A stretch of DNA of 64,000 nt from positions 48,212 through 112,211 of the forward strand of contig JAWKTT010000017.1 in NCBI GenBank assembly GCA_041398965.1, in the 5' to 3' direction. The position numbers were made by a program, and so were the translations under genes. Positions 42,742 to 53,400 of the stretch are shown here, piece by piece. Numbering within the stretch: the stretch's first letter is position 1; each line of letters opens with the position of its first letter. Under the pieces are notes generated by a model, which searched no databases, had not been told where the DNA came from, and was given only the letters and a program-made list of their open reading frames with translations. This stretch comes from JAWKTT01 sp041398965. Lineage in GTDB: Bacteria > Planctomycetota > Planctomycetia > Planctomycetales > Planctomycetaceae.

Positions 42742-45700
42742 ATGCTGCTTCGTGATTCGCTGCCGGGTACGGTCTGCTTGCGGAACATCTCCTGCTCTGC
42801 CGTCTGTCTGTTGCTCTGCATGGCTTGGGGCCATTGGTCGAGTGTCACGCGGGCCGATGATGTGGCACCTGCCACCGGCGGGGTGAGCTACCACAAAGAG
42901 GTCCGTCCGCTGTTTCAAGCACATTGCCAGGGATGTCATCAGCCTTCGAAGAAGGGGGGCGATTATGACATGACCTCATTTGCTTCGCTCTTGAAAGGGG
43001 GCGAATCGGGGGCAGCGGCGATCGTCCCGGGGAAGCCAGATTCGAGTTACTTGTTCGAGCAGATTGCGATTGTTGACGGTCAGGCGGCGATGCCCAAGGG
43101 GAAGCCCGCTCTGCACGAGAAAGAGATAGCCATCATTCGGAAGTGGATTGCGGAAGGGGCGAAAGATGATACCCCTGCGAGTGCGGGTTCGTTGATCGAT
43201 GTCGATCACCCCCCTGTCTACACCCGTCCGCCGATCATTACATCGCTCGCCTTTTCGCCCGACGGATCGCTGTTGGCGGTCGCAGGTTTTCATGAGGTGC
43301 TGATTCACAAGGCTGATGGAAGTGGGTTGGTGACTCGACTGATTGGCGTCAGTGAGCGGATCGAGAAGGTCACTTTTTCTGCCGATGGAACACGGCTTGC
43401 CGTCGCGGGGGGGAACCCCGATCGGATGGGGGAACTCCAGGTTTGGGGGGCGAAGGAGCCTTCAACCGATCCGACCAAGTGGGGGCTTCAACTTTCCATC
43501 CCGACGACGTTCGACACCATCTATGGGGCTGCTTGGTCCCCCGATGGATCGCTGATTGCTGTCGGATGTAGCGACAACATCGTGCGAGGTTTCGACTCGA
43601 CGACTGGGGAGCAGAAGTTCTTTAATGGGGCCCATAGTGACTGGCCGCTCGACACCGTGTTTTCCGTCGATGGATCGCAGATTGTCTCAGTCGGTCGGGA
43701 TATGGCAACGAAGTTGTATGACGTGAAGACGGAACGCTTTATTGACAACGTCACATCGATTACGCCTGGAGCCCTGAAGGGGGGCATCTCCGCCGTGGCG
43801 CGGCATCCGATGCGGGACGAAGTGCTTGTTGGCGGTTCCGATGGAGTCCCCCGCATCTATCGGATGAATCGCATCACGAAACGAGTGATTGGCGATGACG
43901 CAAACCTGATTCGACGGTTTCCCGCAATGCGTGGACGTATCTTTGGTGCGGCCTTCGCCCCTGATGGGAAGAGCATCGCCTGCATCTCATCACTAGATGG
44001 AAAGGGGCAACTGTTCACGTTTGCGACCGAGTTCGATTCGGCGATGCCCGCAGACATTAGCGGCATTGTCCAGAAGGTGGTGACCAGTCAAAGCGCCGAC
44101 GAAAAGAAGCGTTTGGAAGAGTGGCTGACATCTGATGTGAAGGTGCTGCAACAGGTCGAACTACCAACCGCACCATTTGCAGTCGCCTTCACGAGCGATG
44201 GCCAGAAAGTGGCGGTTGCCGGAACCGACGGAACTATTCGGTTTGTTGGCACGGCGGATGGAGTGATACAGCAGGAGTTCAATCCGGTCACTGTCACCCC
44301 GGCACCTCCCCGAACCGAAACGATGATGGCCAGTGGTGGACTGGTCGGCCACATTCCTGAAGACGAAGATGGTTACAGTGGCGACGAACCGCTGCCGACG
44401 CAAGGGCAAGTAACGTCACTCGTCGCGTCGGCGGCTGAGGTGTCGTTGCAAGGACCAGGAGCCTATACGCAACTGATGTTTACAGCCAACTACAGCGGTG
44501 GCGAAGCGGTCGACGTAACGCGCCTCTCGCAGTTATCTGTCGAACAGGGGGACTCGGTTAGCGTTAACAAAATTGGGCGGGTACTCGCACTCAAAGATGG
44601 GGTGTCGACGATACAGGCGACGTTCGGAGGTCAGACGGTTCGAGTTCAGGCGCATGTCGCCGGTTTCGGTAAGTCGCAGCCTGTTCGTTTTATTACCGAT
44701 GTCAATCCCGTGCTGTCGCGTGTCGGCTGCAATGCTGGGACGTGTCATGGGGCTAAGGATGGAAAAGAGGGCTTCAAACTTTCGTTGCGAGGCTACGATC
44801 CTCTGTTCGACATCCGGGCTTTTACTGACGACCTTAAGAGTCGCCGGACGAATATTGCTTCGCCAGACGACAGCTTGATGCTGATGAAGGCGACCGCGGC
44901 GGTGCCGCACGTCGGCGGGCAATTGATGAAGCCGGGGCACCCCTATTACGAAACGATACGGCAGTGGATTGCTGAAGGGGCGATGCTGGACCTGGATGTT
45001 CCGCGAGTGGTGAGTATTTCAATCGAACCGGAGAAGCCGGTGATTGCGTCGATCAACGGGCGTCAGCAGATGCGAGTCGTCGCGAGTTATAGCGATGGAA
45101 GCACGCGAGATGTGACCCGAGAAGCGTACATCGAAAGTGGTAACACCGAAGTGGCCGTGGGGAATCGTGTGGGAATCATGACCGGCATCCGTCGTGGCGA
45201 GGCCCCAGTGATGGCCAGGTTCGAGGGAGCATACGCCGCCGCAACAGTAACGGTCATGGGGGATCGCAGTGGGTATACGGCCGAGCCAATTGAGGCATGG
45301 AACGAGATCGACAATCTCGTGGCGGCGAAGTGGCAGCGGATGAAGATCGTCCCGTCCGGTCTATGTACTGATGACGAGTTCCTACGTCGTGTGTATCTCG
45401 ATTTGACCGGTCTTCCACCTACTGTTGAACAGGTTCGAGCGTTTCTTTCCGACCCCCGACCCTCGAAGGAGAAGCGGGACGCCATGGTCGACTCGCTGAT
45501 CGGATCGGAGGAGTATGTCACCTATTGGACCAATAAGTGGGCCGATCTCTTGCAGGTGAATCGAAAATTCCTCGGGCCGGAAGGGGCGATGAGTTTCCGG
45601 AAATGGATTCGAGATCAAGTCGCTGCGAATCGTCCCTACGACGAGTTTTGCTACGACATTTTGACGGCGACAGGCTCCAACAAAGAGAACCCTCCCGCTT

Positions 45701-47928
45701 CATACTACAAGATTCTCCGCGATCCCGATGTGATGATGGAGAATACGACCCATCTGTTCTTAGCAGTGCGTTTTAACTGCAATAAGTGTCACGACCATCC
45801 ATTCGAACGCTGGACTCAGGATCAGTATTACGAAACAGCAGCATTCTTCGCGCAGACCAGTCTTTCGCGAGACCCGAAGAATAAAGATGGCAACATCGGA
45901 GGTACTGCTGTCGAAGGTGCGAAGCCGTTGTGGGAAGTGGTCTCGGATCAAAAAGAAGGTGAGATGAAGCACGACCGGACTGGTGCCGTGACTCCACCAC
46001 TTGTTCCCTACGATCGGCAGATTGCAACAGATGGAATGGCAACTCGGCGCGAAGCTTTGGCGAAATGGATTACCTCTCCCGATAACGATTACTTCGCGAA
46101 GAGTTATGTCAACCGCGTCTGGGGTTATCTGCTGGGGATCGGCCTGATCGAACCATTGGACGACATCAGAGCGGGAAACCCCGCCACGAATCCCGAGCTC
46201 TTGTCGTTTCTTGAAACGAAGTTTGTCGAGTCGGATTTCAATGTTCAGGAACTGATGCGGCAGATTTGTAAGAGTCGAACATATCAGCTTTCGGTTGGGA
46301 CGAATCCTCTAAACGAAGATGACCATCAAAACTATTCTCATGCCGTTCCGAAACGACTTCCGGCTGAAGTACTCTATGACGCGGTGTATACGGTTACCGG
46401 AGCGAGATTTAGCATTCCGGGAGTTCCGGCTGGGACACGAGCCGCCGCATTGCCGGATGTGGGGGTTGAACTCTCCGACAACTTTTTGGCGAATCTCGGA
46501 CGTCCGGTGCGGGAATCGGCCTGTGAATGTGAACGATCACATGATCTGCAACTTGGTCCCGTGATGGCGTTGATGAATGGGCCCACGGTCTCAGGGGCAA
46601 TCTCTCAGGGTGACAACGCGATCGCCAAACTGGTGCAGAGCGAATCGGACGATGCCAAAGTGATCGACGAGTTGTTCCTGCGGATTCTCAATCGTTCCGC
46701 ACGGCCATCAGAAGTGGCGGCGGCGAAGTCGCTCATGGAAGACCTGAAGAAAGAACACGTGTCTTTGGTTGCGGAGTTGACGGCGTATCAACAAAAAATT
46801 GCTCCAACATTGGCAGCGAAGGAAGCAACTCGGCAAGCTGGTATCGATGCGGCACAGGGGGCGTACGATGCTCATTGGGCCACCGTCAAAGATAAGGAAG
46901 AGGCTGCGACTAAGGCGCACGCCGATCGACTTGCCGCAGCAAAACACGCTGTGGACGAGTACACAGCCCTGATCCCAGAGAAGCTGGCGAAATGGGAAGC
47001 ATCGGTCTCCCAAGGGGGAACCGTCTGGACTCCACTCGATCCCGAAAACCTCAAGTCCAATCTCGGGGTGAAGTTCACGAAGGAGAGTGACTTGTCTGTC
47101 TGGGTGACGGGTCCGAACAATAAACAGGGGAACTACACCCTCGAAGCCAAAACCGAACTGGCGAATGTCACTGGCATCAAACTGGAGTTGCTGAGTGATC
47201 CACGTCTGCCTTCAAACGGTCCGGGGCGTTCTCCCAATGGGAACTTTGTGTTGACCGAGTTCACCGTTCAGGCAGCAGGTACAGAAAAAGGAGCAAAACC
47301 GGGTGCCGTGAAGCTCATCAACCCGAAGGCAGACTTCAGTCAAGACGGGTATTCAATTGCCTCTGCCATCGATGGAAAGCAGGACGCATCGGGGAATGGT
47401 TGGGCGACGCATCCCGAGACAGGCAAAAACCGGACTGCGACATTCGAAGTCGAGTCTCCCGTCGCGCGGGAAGGGGGGAGCAAACTCTTCTTCACTCTCG
47501 ATCAGAAGTATCAAGGGAAGGATCACACCATCGGTCGATTCCGTATCTCGGTAACCGATGCCACTCCTCCATTGTCGGAAGGATTGGCTGACAACATTCT
47601 TGCGGTGTTGAAGGTTCCTGTGGCTGAAAGAACAGACGAGCAAAAGAAGACTCTGGTTGATTTCTACAGCCAGCAGGATGGAGAGATTTCTAAAAGACAG
47701 AAGGAACTGGCAGAAGCCCAGAAACCACGTGTTGAAGACGCCCATCTCGTGGAACTTCGAGGAAAGCTTGATGAGGCGAAGTTGCCTTTGCCTGTCGATC
47801 CGCAGTTGGCTCGATTACAACGGGCGGTCGAGTTGAGCGAATCCCAGTTGAAGAATGAGCGGCTCACCGTCGCTCAGGATGTGGCTTGGGCACTCATCAA
47901 CAGTCCGGCGTTCCTGTTTAATCGATAA
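42742..47928 (+). CDS. Exported giant: cytochrome-like, WD40, DUF1549 and DUF1553 domains
   Basis: A 1728-residue exported protein of the planctomycete PSCyt1/DUF1549/DUF1553 group. In order: a signal peptide (CLRNISCSAVCLLLCMAWG); a c-type heme site CQGCH (62-66); a WD40-like propeller (SLAFSPDGSLLAVAGFHEVL); an Ig-like Big2-type domain (QATFGGQTVRVQAHV); a second Cys region, CNAGTCHGAKDG; and another Big2-like domain. Then come DUF1549 (DEFLRRVYLDLTGLPPTVEQ), CNKCHDHPFERW and DUF1553 (REALAKWITSPDNDYFAKS). Between DUF1553 blocks and the closing AWALINSPAFLFNR, a coiled-coil-like stretch and a discoidin-like domain (FRISVTDATPPLSEG) are inserted. The start at ATG 42742 has GAAGAGG upstream. 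DUF1501 follows in the same direction, a typical pairing. Function unproven; export and heme binding are well supported. Confidence 0.87.
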   Translation: MLLRDSLPGTVCLRNISCSAVCLLLCMAWGHWSSVTRADDVAPATGGVSYHKEVRPLFQAHCQGCHQPSKKGGDYDMTSFASLLKGGESGAAAIVPGKPDSSYLFEQIAIVDGQAAMPKGKPALHEKEIAIIRKWIAEGAKDDTPASAGSLIDVDHPPVYTRPPIITSLAFSPDGSLLAVAGFHEVLIHKADGSGLVTRLIGVSERIEKVTFSADGTRLAVAGGNPDRMGELQVWGAKEPSTDPTKWGLQLSIPTTFDTIYGAAWSPDGSLIAVGCSDNIVRGFDSTTGEQKFFNGAHSDWPLDTVFSVDGSQIVSVGRDMATKLYDVKTERFIDNVTSITPGALKGGISAVARHPMRDEVLVGGSDGVPRIYRMNRITKRVIGDDANLIRRFPAMRGRIFGAAFAPDGKSIACISSLDGKGQLFTFATEFDSAMPADISGIVQKVVTSQSADEKKRLEEWLTSDVKVLQQVELPTAPFAVAFTSDGQKVAVAGTDGTIRFVGTADGVIQQEFNPVTVTPAPPRTETMMASGGLVGHIPEDEDGYSGDEPLPTQGQVTSLVASAAEVSLQGPGAYTQLMFTANYSGGEAVDVTRLSQLSVEQGDSVSVNKIGRVLALKDGVSTIQATFGGQTVRVQAHVAGFGKSQPVRFITDVNPVLSRVGCNAGTCHGAKDGKEGFKLSLRGYDPLFDIRAFTDDLKSRRTNIASPDDSLMLMKATAAVPHVGGQLMKPGHPYYETIRQWIAEGAMLDLDVPRVVSISIEPEKPVIASINGRQQMRVVASYSDGSTRDVTREAYIESGNTEVAVGNRVGIMTGIRRGEAPVMARFEGAYAAATVTVMGDRSGYTAEPIEAWNEIDNLVAAKWQRMKIVPSGLCTDDEFLRRVYLDLTGLPPTVEQVRAFLSDPRPSKEKRDAMVDSLIGSEEYVTYWTNKWADLLQVNRKFLGPEGAMSFRKWIRDQVAANRPYDEFCYDILTATGSNKENPPASYYKILRDPDVMMENTTHLFLAVRFNCNKCHDHPFERWTQDQYYETAAFFAQTSLSRDPKNKDGNIGGTAVEGAKPLWEVVSDQKEGEMKHDRTGAVTPPLVPYDRQIATDGMATRREALAKWITSPDNDYFAKSYVNRVWGYLLGIGLIEPLDDIRAGNPATNPELLSFLETKFVESDFNVQELMRQICKSRTYQLSVGTNPLNEDDHQNYSHAVPKRLPAEVLYDAVYTVTGARFSIPGVPAGTRAAALPDVGVELSDNFLANLGRPVRESACECERSHDLQLGPVMALMNGPTVSGAISQGDNAIAKLVQSESDDAKVIDELFLRILNRSARPSEVAAAKSLMEDLKKEHVSLVAELTAYQQKIAPTLAAKEATRQAGIDAAQGAYDAHWATVKDKEEAATKAHADRLAAAKHAVDEYTALIPEKLAKWEASVSQGGTVWTPLDPENLKSNLGVKFTKESDLSVWVTGPNNKQGNYTLEAKTELANVTGIKLELLSDPRLPSNGPGRSPNGNFVLTEFTVQAAGTEKGAKPGAVKLINPKADFSQDGYSIASAIDGKQDASGNGWATHPETGKNRTATFEVESPVAREGGSKLFFTLDQKYQGKDHTIGRFRISVTDATPPLSEGLADNILAVLKVPVAERTDEQKKTLVDFYSQQDGEISKRQKELAEAQKPRVEDAHLVELRGKLDEAKLPLPVDPQLARLQRAVELSESQLKNERLTVAQDVAWALINSPAFLFNR

Positions 47929-48067
47929 TTCGTTGGAAGATGCCGGTCGCACTCGATGATGCGTTGATTTGAGGGGCCAACACTCAACATGTCACAAGAA
48001 ATCACTGGCATCGACGAGCATTTGCGAATATATTCACGACAGTTGATTCAACCTTTTGGAGAGTCCC

Positions 48068-49540
48068 ATGTTGATTCGTGTTCCCGGTGTTCCCGGTAAA
48101 GACCTGTGCGATTCCCATCTTGGGTTGTCTCGGCGTGACGTCCTGCGTGTCGGGGGCAGCAGCATGCTGGGACTGACGCTTGGAGGAATGCTCACAGCAC
48201 AGGCTCACGCGAAAGAGTCGGGGAAGGTCGTGTCAGGTGGTTGGGGGAAGGCCAAGAGCATCATTATGTGCTACTTGCAGGGTGGTCCGAGCCATCTGGA
48301 CCTCTGGGACCCGAAAGAGAACGTTCCGGACAATGTGAAGTCGGTCTTCAAAAACATCCCAACGAAGTTGACCGGGGTCCACTTCACGGAAAACTTGCCG
48401 ATGCTGGCACAGGAAATCGACAAGTGTACGCTCATTCGTTCGATGAGCTACACGCCGAACGGCCTGTTCAATCACACGGCGGCCATCTATCAAATGATGA
48501 CCGGGTACACGACTGACAAGGTCAGCCCATCGGGGCAGCTGGAGCCACCGTCCCCGAAGGACTTCCCGAATTTCGGCTCGAACATCATCCGCATGATGCC
48601 GCCGAAGGAGCCGATGCTTCCGTTCGTGATGTTGCCTCGACCGTTGCAGGAGAGTGGCGTTGTCGGCAAAGGGGGAACGGCAGGGTTTCTTGGGAAGGCG
48701 TTTGATCCATACACGCTCTATCCGCCGGGGGATGATCTCGACAACTCGAAAATGGACAAGATCAACGTCTCTGACCTAGAGATGCGAGCCGATGTCTACG
48801 GGGCACGGATGGAACGACGTGCTCGACTGCGAGACGTCATCAATGAAGGGATGCCCGAGGTGGATCGAGCGGTCAAAGACTACAAACTGGACGAATACTA
48901 CAGCCAAGCCCTGTCGCTGATTGCATCGGGGAATGCCCGCGATGCGTTTGCGATTGAACAGGAGTCTCGCGAGACCCGTGATCGATTTGGACGTAATACG
49001 TTCGGGCAGTCTTGTTTGCTCGCGCGTCGGTTGGTTGAAGCGGGAACACGAGTGGTCGAGGTCGTCTGGCCCAAGGTGGCGAACAGCGATAACCATTCGT
49101 GGGACGTTCACGTTGGCCTGACGAATCGGATGAAGAACCAGTCGGGACCGATGCTTGATCGGGGTCTCTCGGCTCTGATCGCCGACTTGGACGAACGAGG
49201 GATGCTGGAAGAAACGCTTGTGGTCGCTATCGGTGAGTTTGGACGCAGCCCGCAACGAGGGGTCTCAACTTCCGGCAACGGCAACAGCGACGATGGCCGG
49301 GATCACTGGCCCTATTGTTACACGGCTCTCGTGGCCGGGGCGGGGATGAAGCGGGGATACGTACATGGAAAGAGCGATCAAACCGCATCGGCTCCGCTGG
49401 AGAACCCTGTTCACCCAGGGGAGTTGCTCGCCACGATTTATGAATCCTTTGGGATTGCTCCCGATACAATTGTGTACAACCATCTCAATCAACCTCGCGA
49501 GTTAGTGAAGGCCGAGGCGGTTCCGGCGTTGTATGCTTAG
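48068..49540 (+). CDS. DUF1501 exported protein
   Basis: A 490-residue DUF1501 protein with a twin-arginine-like export signal (LSRRDVLRVGGSSMLGLTLGG). The fold belongs to the alkaline-phosphatase/sulfatase superfamily: MCYLQGGPSHLDLWDPKE holds the metal-side Asp/His, LIRSMSYTPNGLFNH and NHSWDVHVGLTNRMK come later, and IGEFGRSPQRG with GRDHWPYCYTALVAGAG close the core. The usual sulfatase Cys/Ser nucleophile motif is not evident. The start at ATG 48068 has GGAGAG eight bases away; the frame is open from TTG 48056. It lies 139 bases after the DUF1549/1553 giant, the standard planctomycete pairing, suggesting that the two act together, possibly on sulfated polymers. That link is inference. Confidence 0.88.
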   Translation: MLIRVPGVPGKDLCDSHLGLSRRDVLRVGGSSMLGLTLGGMLTAQAHAKESGKVVSGGWGKAKSIIMCYLQGGPSHLDLWDPKENVPDNVKSVFKNIPTKLTGVHFTENLPMLAQEIDKCTLIRSMSYTPNGLFNHTAAIYQMMTGYTTDKVSPSGQLEPPSPKDFPNFGSNIIRMMPPKEPMLPFVMLPRPLQESGVVGKGGTAGFLGKAFDPYTLYPPGDDLDNSKMDKINVSDLEMRADVYGARMERRARLRDVINEGMPEVDRAVKDYKLDEYYSQALSLIASGNARDAFAIEQESRETRDRFGRNTFGQSCLLARRLVEAGTRVVEVVWPKVANSDNHSWDVHVGLTNRMKNQSGPMLDRGLSALIADLDERGMLEETLVVAIGEFGRSPQRGVSTSGNGNSDDGRDHWPYCYTALVAGAGMKRGYVHGKSDQTASAPLENPVHPGELLATIYESFGIAPDTIVYNHLNQPRELVKAEAVPALYA

Positions 49541-50443
49541 TTGTTGTGAGTGCGAGTTGAGGTATGACCGTTGGGATGTGAGGTTGGCCAGAGTCCCCGC
49601 GTGGAAGGGGATGGCGGGGCGAGTGTTTCTCAGTTTGAAGACTCTTCTTGCCGCAGTTTCGATTGAAACGTATACTCTCCGAACTTCACCCCAATGTCCG
49701 TGCGACTGTTGATTCGGAAGAGGTTGTCGGTTGTTGATTATTGGTCATATTCTGATCTCGCTGCAGTGCCTCTTGCTTATTGGAGCTGAGTGTGCGTGTT
49801 CGGTGTATGCCCCCCCGGCCAAGTGTGAATCTGCAATCCGGCTTTCTCAATGGGGTGACCATGCTTCCGTGCCACTCTGCGAGGGGACAGAGTTGGAAGG
49901 CCGCAAGCGAGAAGTTGAACTGGCCATGGGAGGGGGCGATTTTTCCTCCGGGTCGGCGACTCTTATAGCTGCCCCTGTCGACACAGTCCCGATGTTGTTG
50001 ACGCAGCCGATCCGCATTGTCTCGCTGAATGAATTGTGCTTGAGACGGGTGTAGGACAGGGCGATCACCGCTGCGCTCATTGAATGCGGTGATATTGAAT
50101 GCGATTCTCGATTCCTGCTGACTACGAGGACGCTTCGTGCTGCTGATGTTTCCATGGAAGTGCGTGCCTTCATTGGTGCCATGTGCTGAATCGCTCGACT
50201 CTCAGTGAGAGTCTCTGCGAATCGACGCGACATCCGCGGAACAACTGTGACGGCGAACATGTTCAACTTGAAGCAGATGTATGTCGCGGCCCGCAAAGTC
50301 TTGGGATGTAAGCCGGTTCTCGGGGCGAGACTGCTTGCACCCGATTCGTAGGACCAGTGAGTGTTTCGGGGAATCACCGAGAGAGCGGTTAGAGCACTGT
50401 TTCAACAATATTGTGATAATCCTATTTTCTGAGGCACATGACG
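49541..50443. other. Nine-hundred-base leader region of the dab operon
   Basis: No gene is supported. It holds three inverted repeats: ATCACCGC ... GCGGTGAT at 50064-50093, GACTCTCA-G-TGAGAGTC at 50197-50213, and ACAATATTGT at 50405-50414, 23 bases upstream of the first ATG. The last sits by GTGATAAT, a possible -10 element. A minus-strand frame (49847-50377) and a plus-strand frame (49731-50054) show no family pattern. Confidence 0.5.
50197..50213. promoter_or_regulatory. Possible operator palindrome upstream of dabA
   Basis: GACTCTCA-G-TGAGAGTC is a perfect eight-base inverted repeat around one base, 230 bases upstream of dabA. This size and symmetry suit a dimeric regulator site. The regulator is unknown and no regulator gene is adjacent. 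Confidence 0.35.
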
Positions 50444-53400
50444 ATGCCAAGTATGAAGCACGCAGAAGTTGACGCAACTCGGATCGACTTTCAGGCGGCA
50501 GTGACGAAGGCTGGTTCGCTGCTTCCTGCACAGGGACCGATAACTTCCTTTGCTTTTCTCAACCCTTTGGAAGGGTTGGAGACGTTGCCGTTTCACGAAG
50601 GGTTGCAGCGGGGGGCGAAGCTCAACGGTTGTGAGCCATATCTTCCTGAGTCGAAGTATCGCGAACTGCTGGCGGCCCAGCGAATTGATGTTTCGGACTT
50701 GGAAGCATCATTGCGACGAGAACTCGGGGAATCCGCCGACGAGCTACTGGTGGCACACTGCACCCGATTCCAGTTGCGAATGGCATTGCTAAAGTCGACG
50801 TTTCCGACAGGTCATGCCGAAGAGTTGGAATGGGTCATGGCCGAGACTGACGCTCTCGTGCATTGTCGTACGGAACTTCAGGGGAGCCAGCGGCAGGTCT
50901 GGTTGGATGAAGTTCGAAACTGGGTGATGGAAGCAACCTGTGCCGGGCGTGTGCCGTTGACCGACTTAATGTCTGAACTCGGATCATTCCACATTGAACG
51001 AATTACGGAATGGTCAGACACGGACTGGCAAAGTGTCGGACTTCGACTGCTGTGGACGGTCTGTCAGCATGGAGTTGAAAGTGGCAAACTGGAGGGAGAA
51101 GCGAGCCCTCCTTCGACGCGGCATCGTGAGGCGGTGCGATTGTCCTGTGGCGTCGACAGCGACCGGACTGTTCTGCAAGTGTTGGGTCCGTTTTGTGCGG
51201 CATTCATTGATCAGGGTTTGGCACAGTGGCGATTGCCCGGTCGAGAACTTGGATTCTTGAAGAGCTTTGCCAACTTGTACGATGATCGTTTTCCAACGGC
51301 TTGGGGGCGACACTCGTTTGTTGCTGACACCTTGCGGCGCGTCCGCGGGGGGGAACTCACTGCAACGGATTTGCTCCGGGAGTCCATGGATGATCTCGGA
51401 GTGGGAGAGGCGGAAGTTGAGGACTATGTCACTGCCAGCCTGTTGGCGTTTCGCGGATGGGCGGGGATGTTGTGGCAGATGGAGGTGCGACCTGATCGCG
51501 TTCCGCAACCCGTTCCTCCGGGAACATTGCTCGAGTATCTTGCTGTTCAGTTGCTGCTGGAGCGTTGGTCAATACGGGAGACGATTCCCGCCGACTCGGA
51601 ATGTCGAGACTTGTTGCAGGAGGGGACCGAAGAGGTTGACTTGTCCAAAATTCGTGAGCGGGTTCAAGGCACAAACGATGTCGGGCGTCAACCGCCTCAA
51701 TGGGCGTTCAAGGTGTTTCAGCTGGCGCAGGTGCTCGGGTGGGATATCGCGAAGTTAGCAGCGTTGACAGGGGGACAATGGAAGAAGCTGCTGGACGAGA
51801 TTGCCGAGTTTCCTGTCGAAAGGCGTCGACAGTTGTTTCATTCCGCCTACGAGCGGCATTATCGCGTCGAGGCTCTCGATGCCTTTGCCGCGTTCTGCCA
51901 TCGAAAGGCGAAGCGCGTGGAGAACCCTTCGTTCCAGTCGATGTACTGTATCGACGCCCGGGAAGAGTCGTTTCGGCGGCACGTTGAAGAGATTGACCCG
52001 AGGGCCGAAACATTCGGAAACGCCGGGTTTTTCAATGTTCCGATCTACTATCGAGGTGCGGGTGATGCGCACTATACGGCGTTGTGTCCGGTGGTTGTGC
52101 GCGCTCAGCATTGGGTGACAGAAGAGGTGTCGCTGACGATGGAGGATGAGCATCGCCGACGGTCACAGGCCCGCCGTGTGCTTGGGGGATTGTCACATCG
52201 AGTGCATCAGGGTTCGCGAGGATTGGCTGCCGGGGCTGTGCTCTCGGCCGGTCTGGGAGTGTTGGCCAGTGTCCCTTTGGTGATGCGGATTCTGTTTCCG
52301 GGGATGTCGGCCAAACTGCGTCGTACGGCTGATCGATTCGTTTCTCCGCCGCCGAGTACTCGTTTGCGGCTTGAACGGAGTGCGGCACAGCCGGGCCCAA
52401 CGGGAGCTGGGATCGGGCTGAACCTGGAGGAGATGGTGGCGATGGGGGAACGGGCACTGCGAGACACCGGGCTGACATCGGGTTATGCACCGTTGGTCAT
52501 GATTTTCGGTCATGGTTCCTCCTGTCTCAACAACCCGCACAAGTCCCTCTACGACTGCGGAGCCTGTACCGGTAGTGCTGGGGGGCCGAACGCGCGGGCA
52601 CTGGCTTACATCCTGAACGATCGGCGTGTTCGGAGTGTGCTTGCCGAACGAGGGATTGTGATACCGAACGAAACCGCCTTCTTAGGAGGGCTGCACAACA
52701 CGGGGCAAGACACCATCGTTTTTTACGACTTGGACCTGCTCCCGGTCCATTTGAGGGAGTCGTTTCAGGAAGCTCGAAACGTCCTGGATCTGGCGTGTGA
52801 GCGGAATGCCCGAGAGAGGAGTCGACGGTTTTACTCTATCCCCCTCGACGTTTCGCCCCGCCAGGCGTTACGTCTGGTGGATGAGCGGACAGAAGACTTG
52901 GCTCAGACTCGCCCGGAGTATGGCAACTGTACGAACGCCCTCTGTTTTGTCGGCCGACGTTCGCGCGTGAGGGGGCTGTTTCTCGACCGTCGATCGTTCC
53001 TGATGTCTTACGATCACGACCAGGATGACGACTCTGCGATGATTCTCGGGCGAATTCTGGCAGCCGTTGTTCCGGTTTGTTCGGGAATTAACATGCAGTA
53101 CACGCTGTCGGCGATGGATGTGGCGGGGTGGGGTTCCGGGACGAAATTGCCGCACAACATCACATCGCTGTTGGGAGTCATGGACGGAGCCGCGAGCGAT
53201 TTGCGAAGCGGTCTCCCCTGGCAGGGAACTGACATTCACGAACCGATGCGATTGATGTTCGTGATGGAGACGACGCCGGAGCGCTTACAGCAGGTGATGT
53301 CGCGGTTCCCGGTCGTCGAACGCATCTTGAAAAACGGTTGGGCTCAATTGGCGTTGCTCGATCCCAACTCCCCGCAACTGTTGTTTTACGATCATGGAGA

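Noticed and set aside
49731..50377. Small frames on both strands before dabA
   Set aside because: No family similarity and weak or non-ATG starts; they overlap each other and the palindromes.
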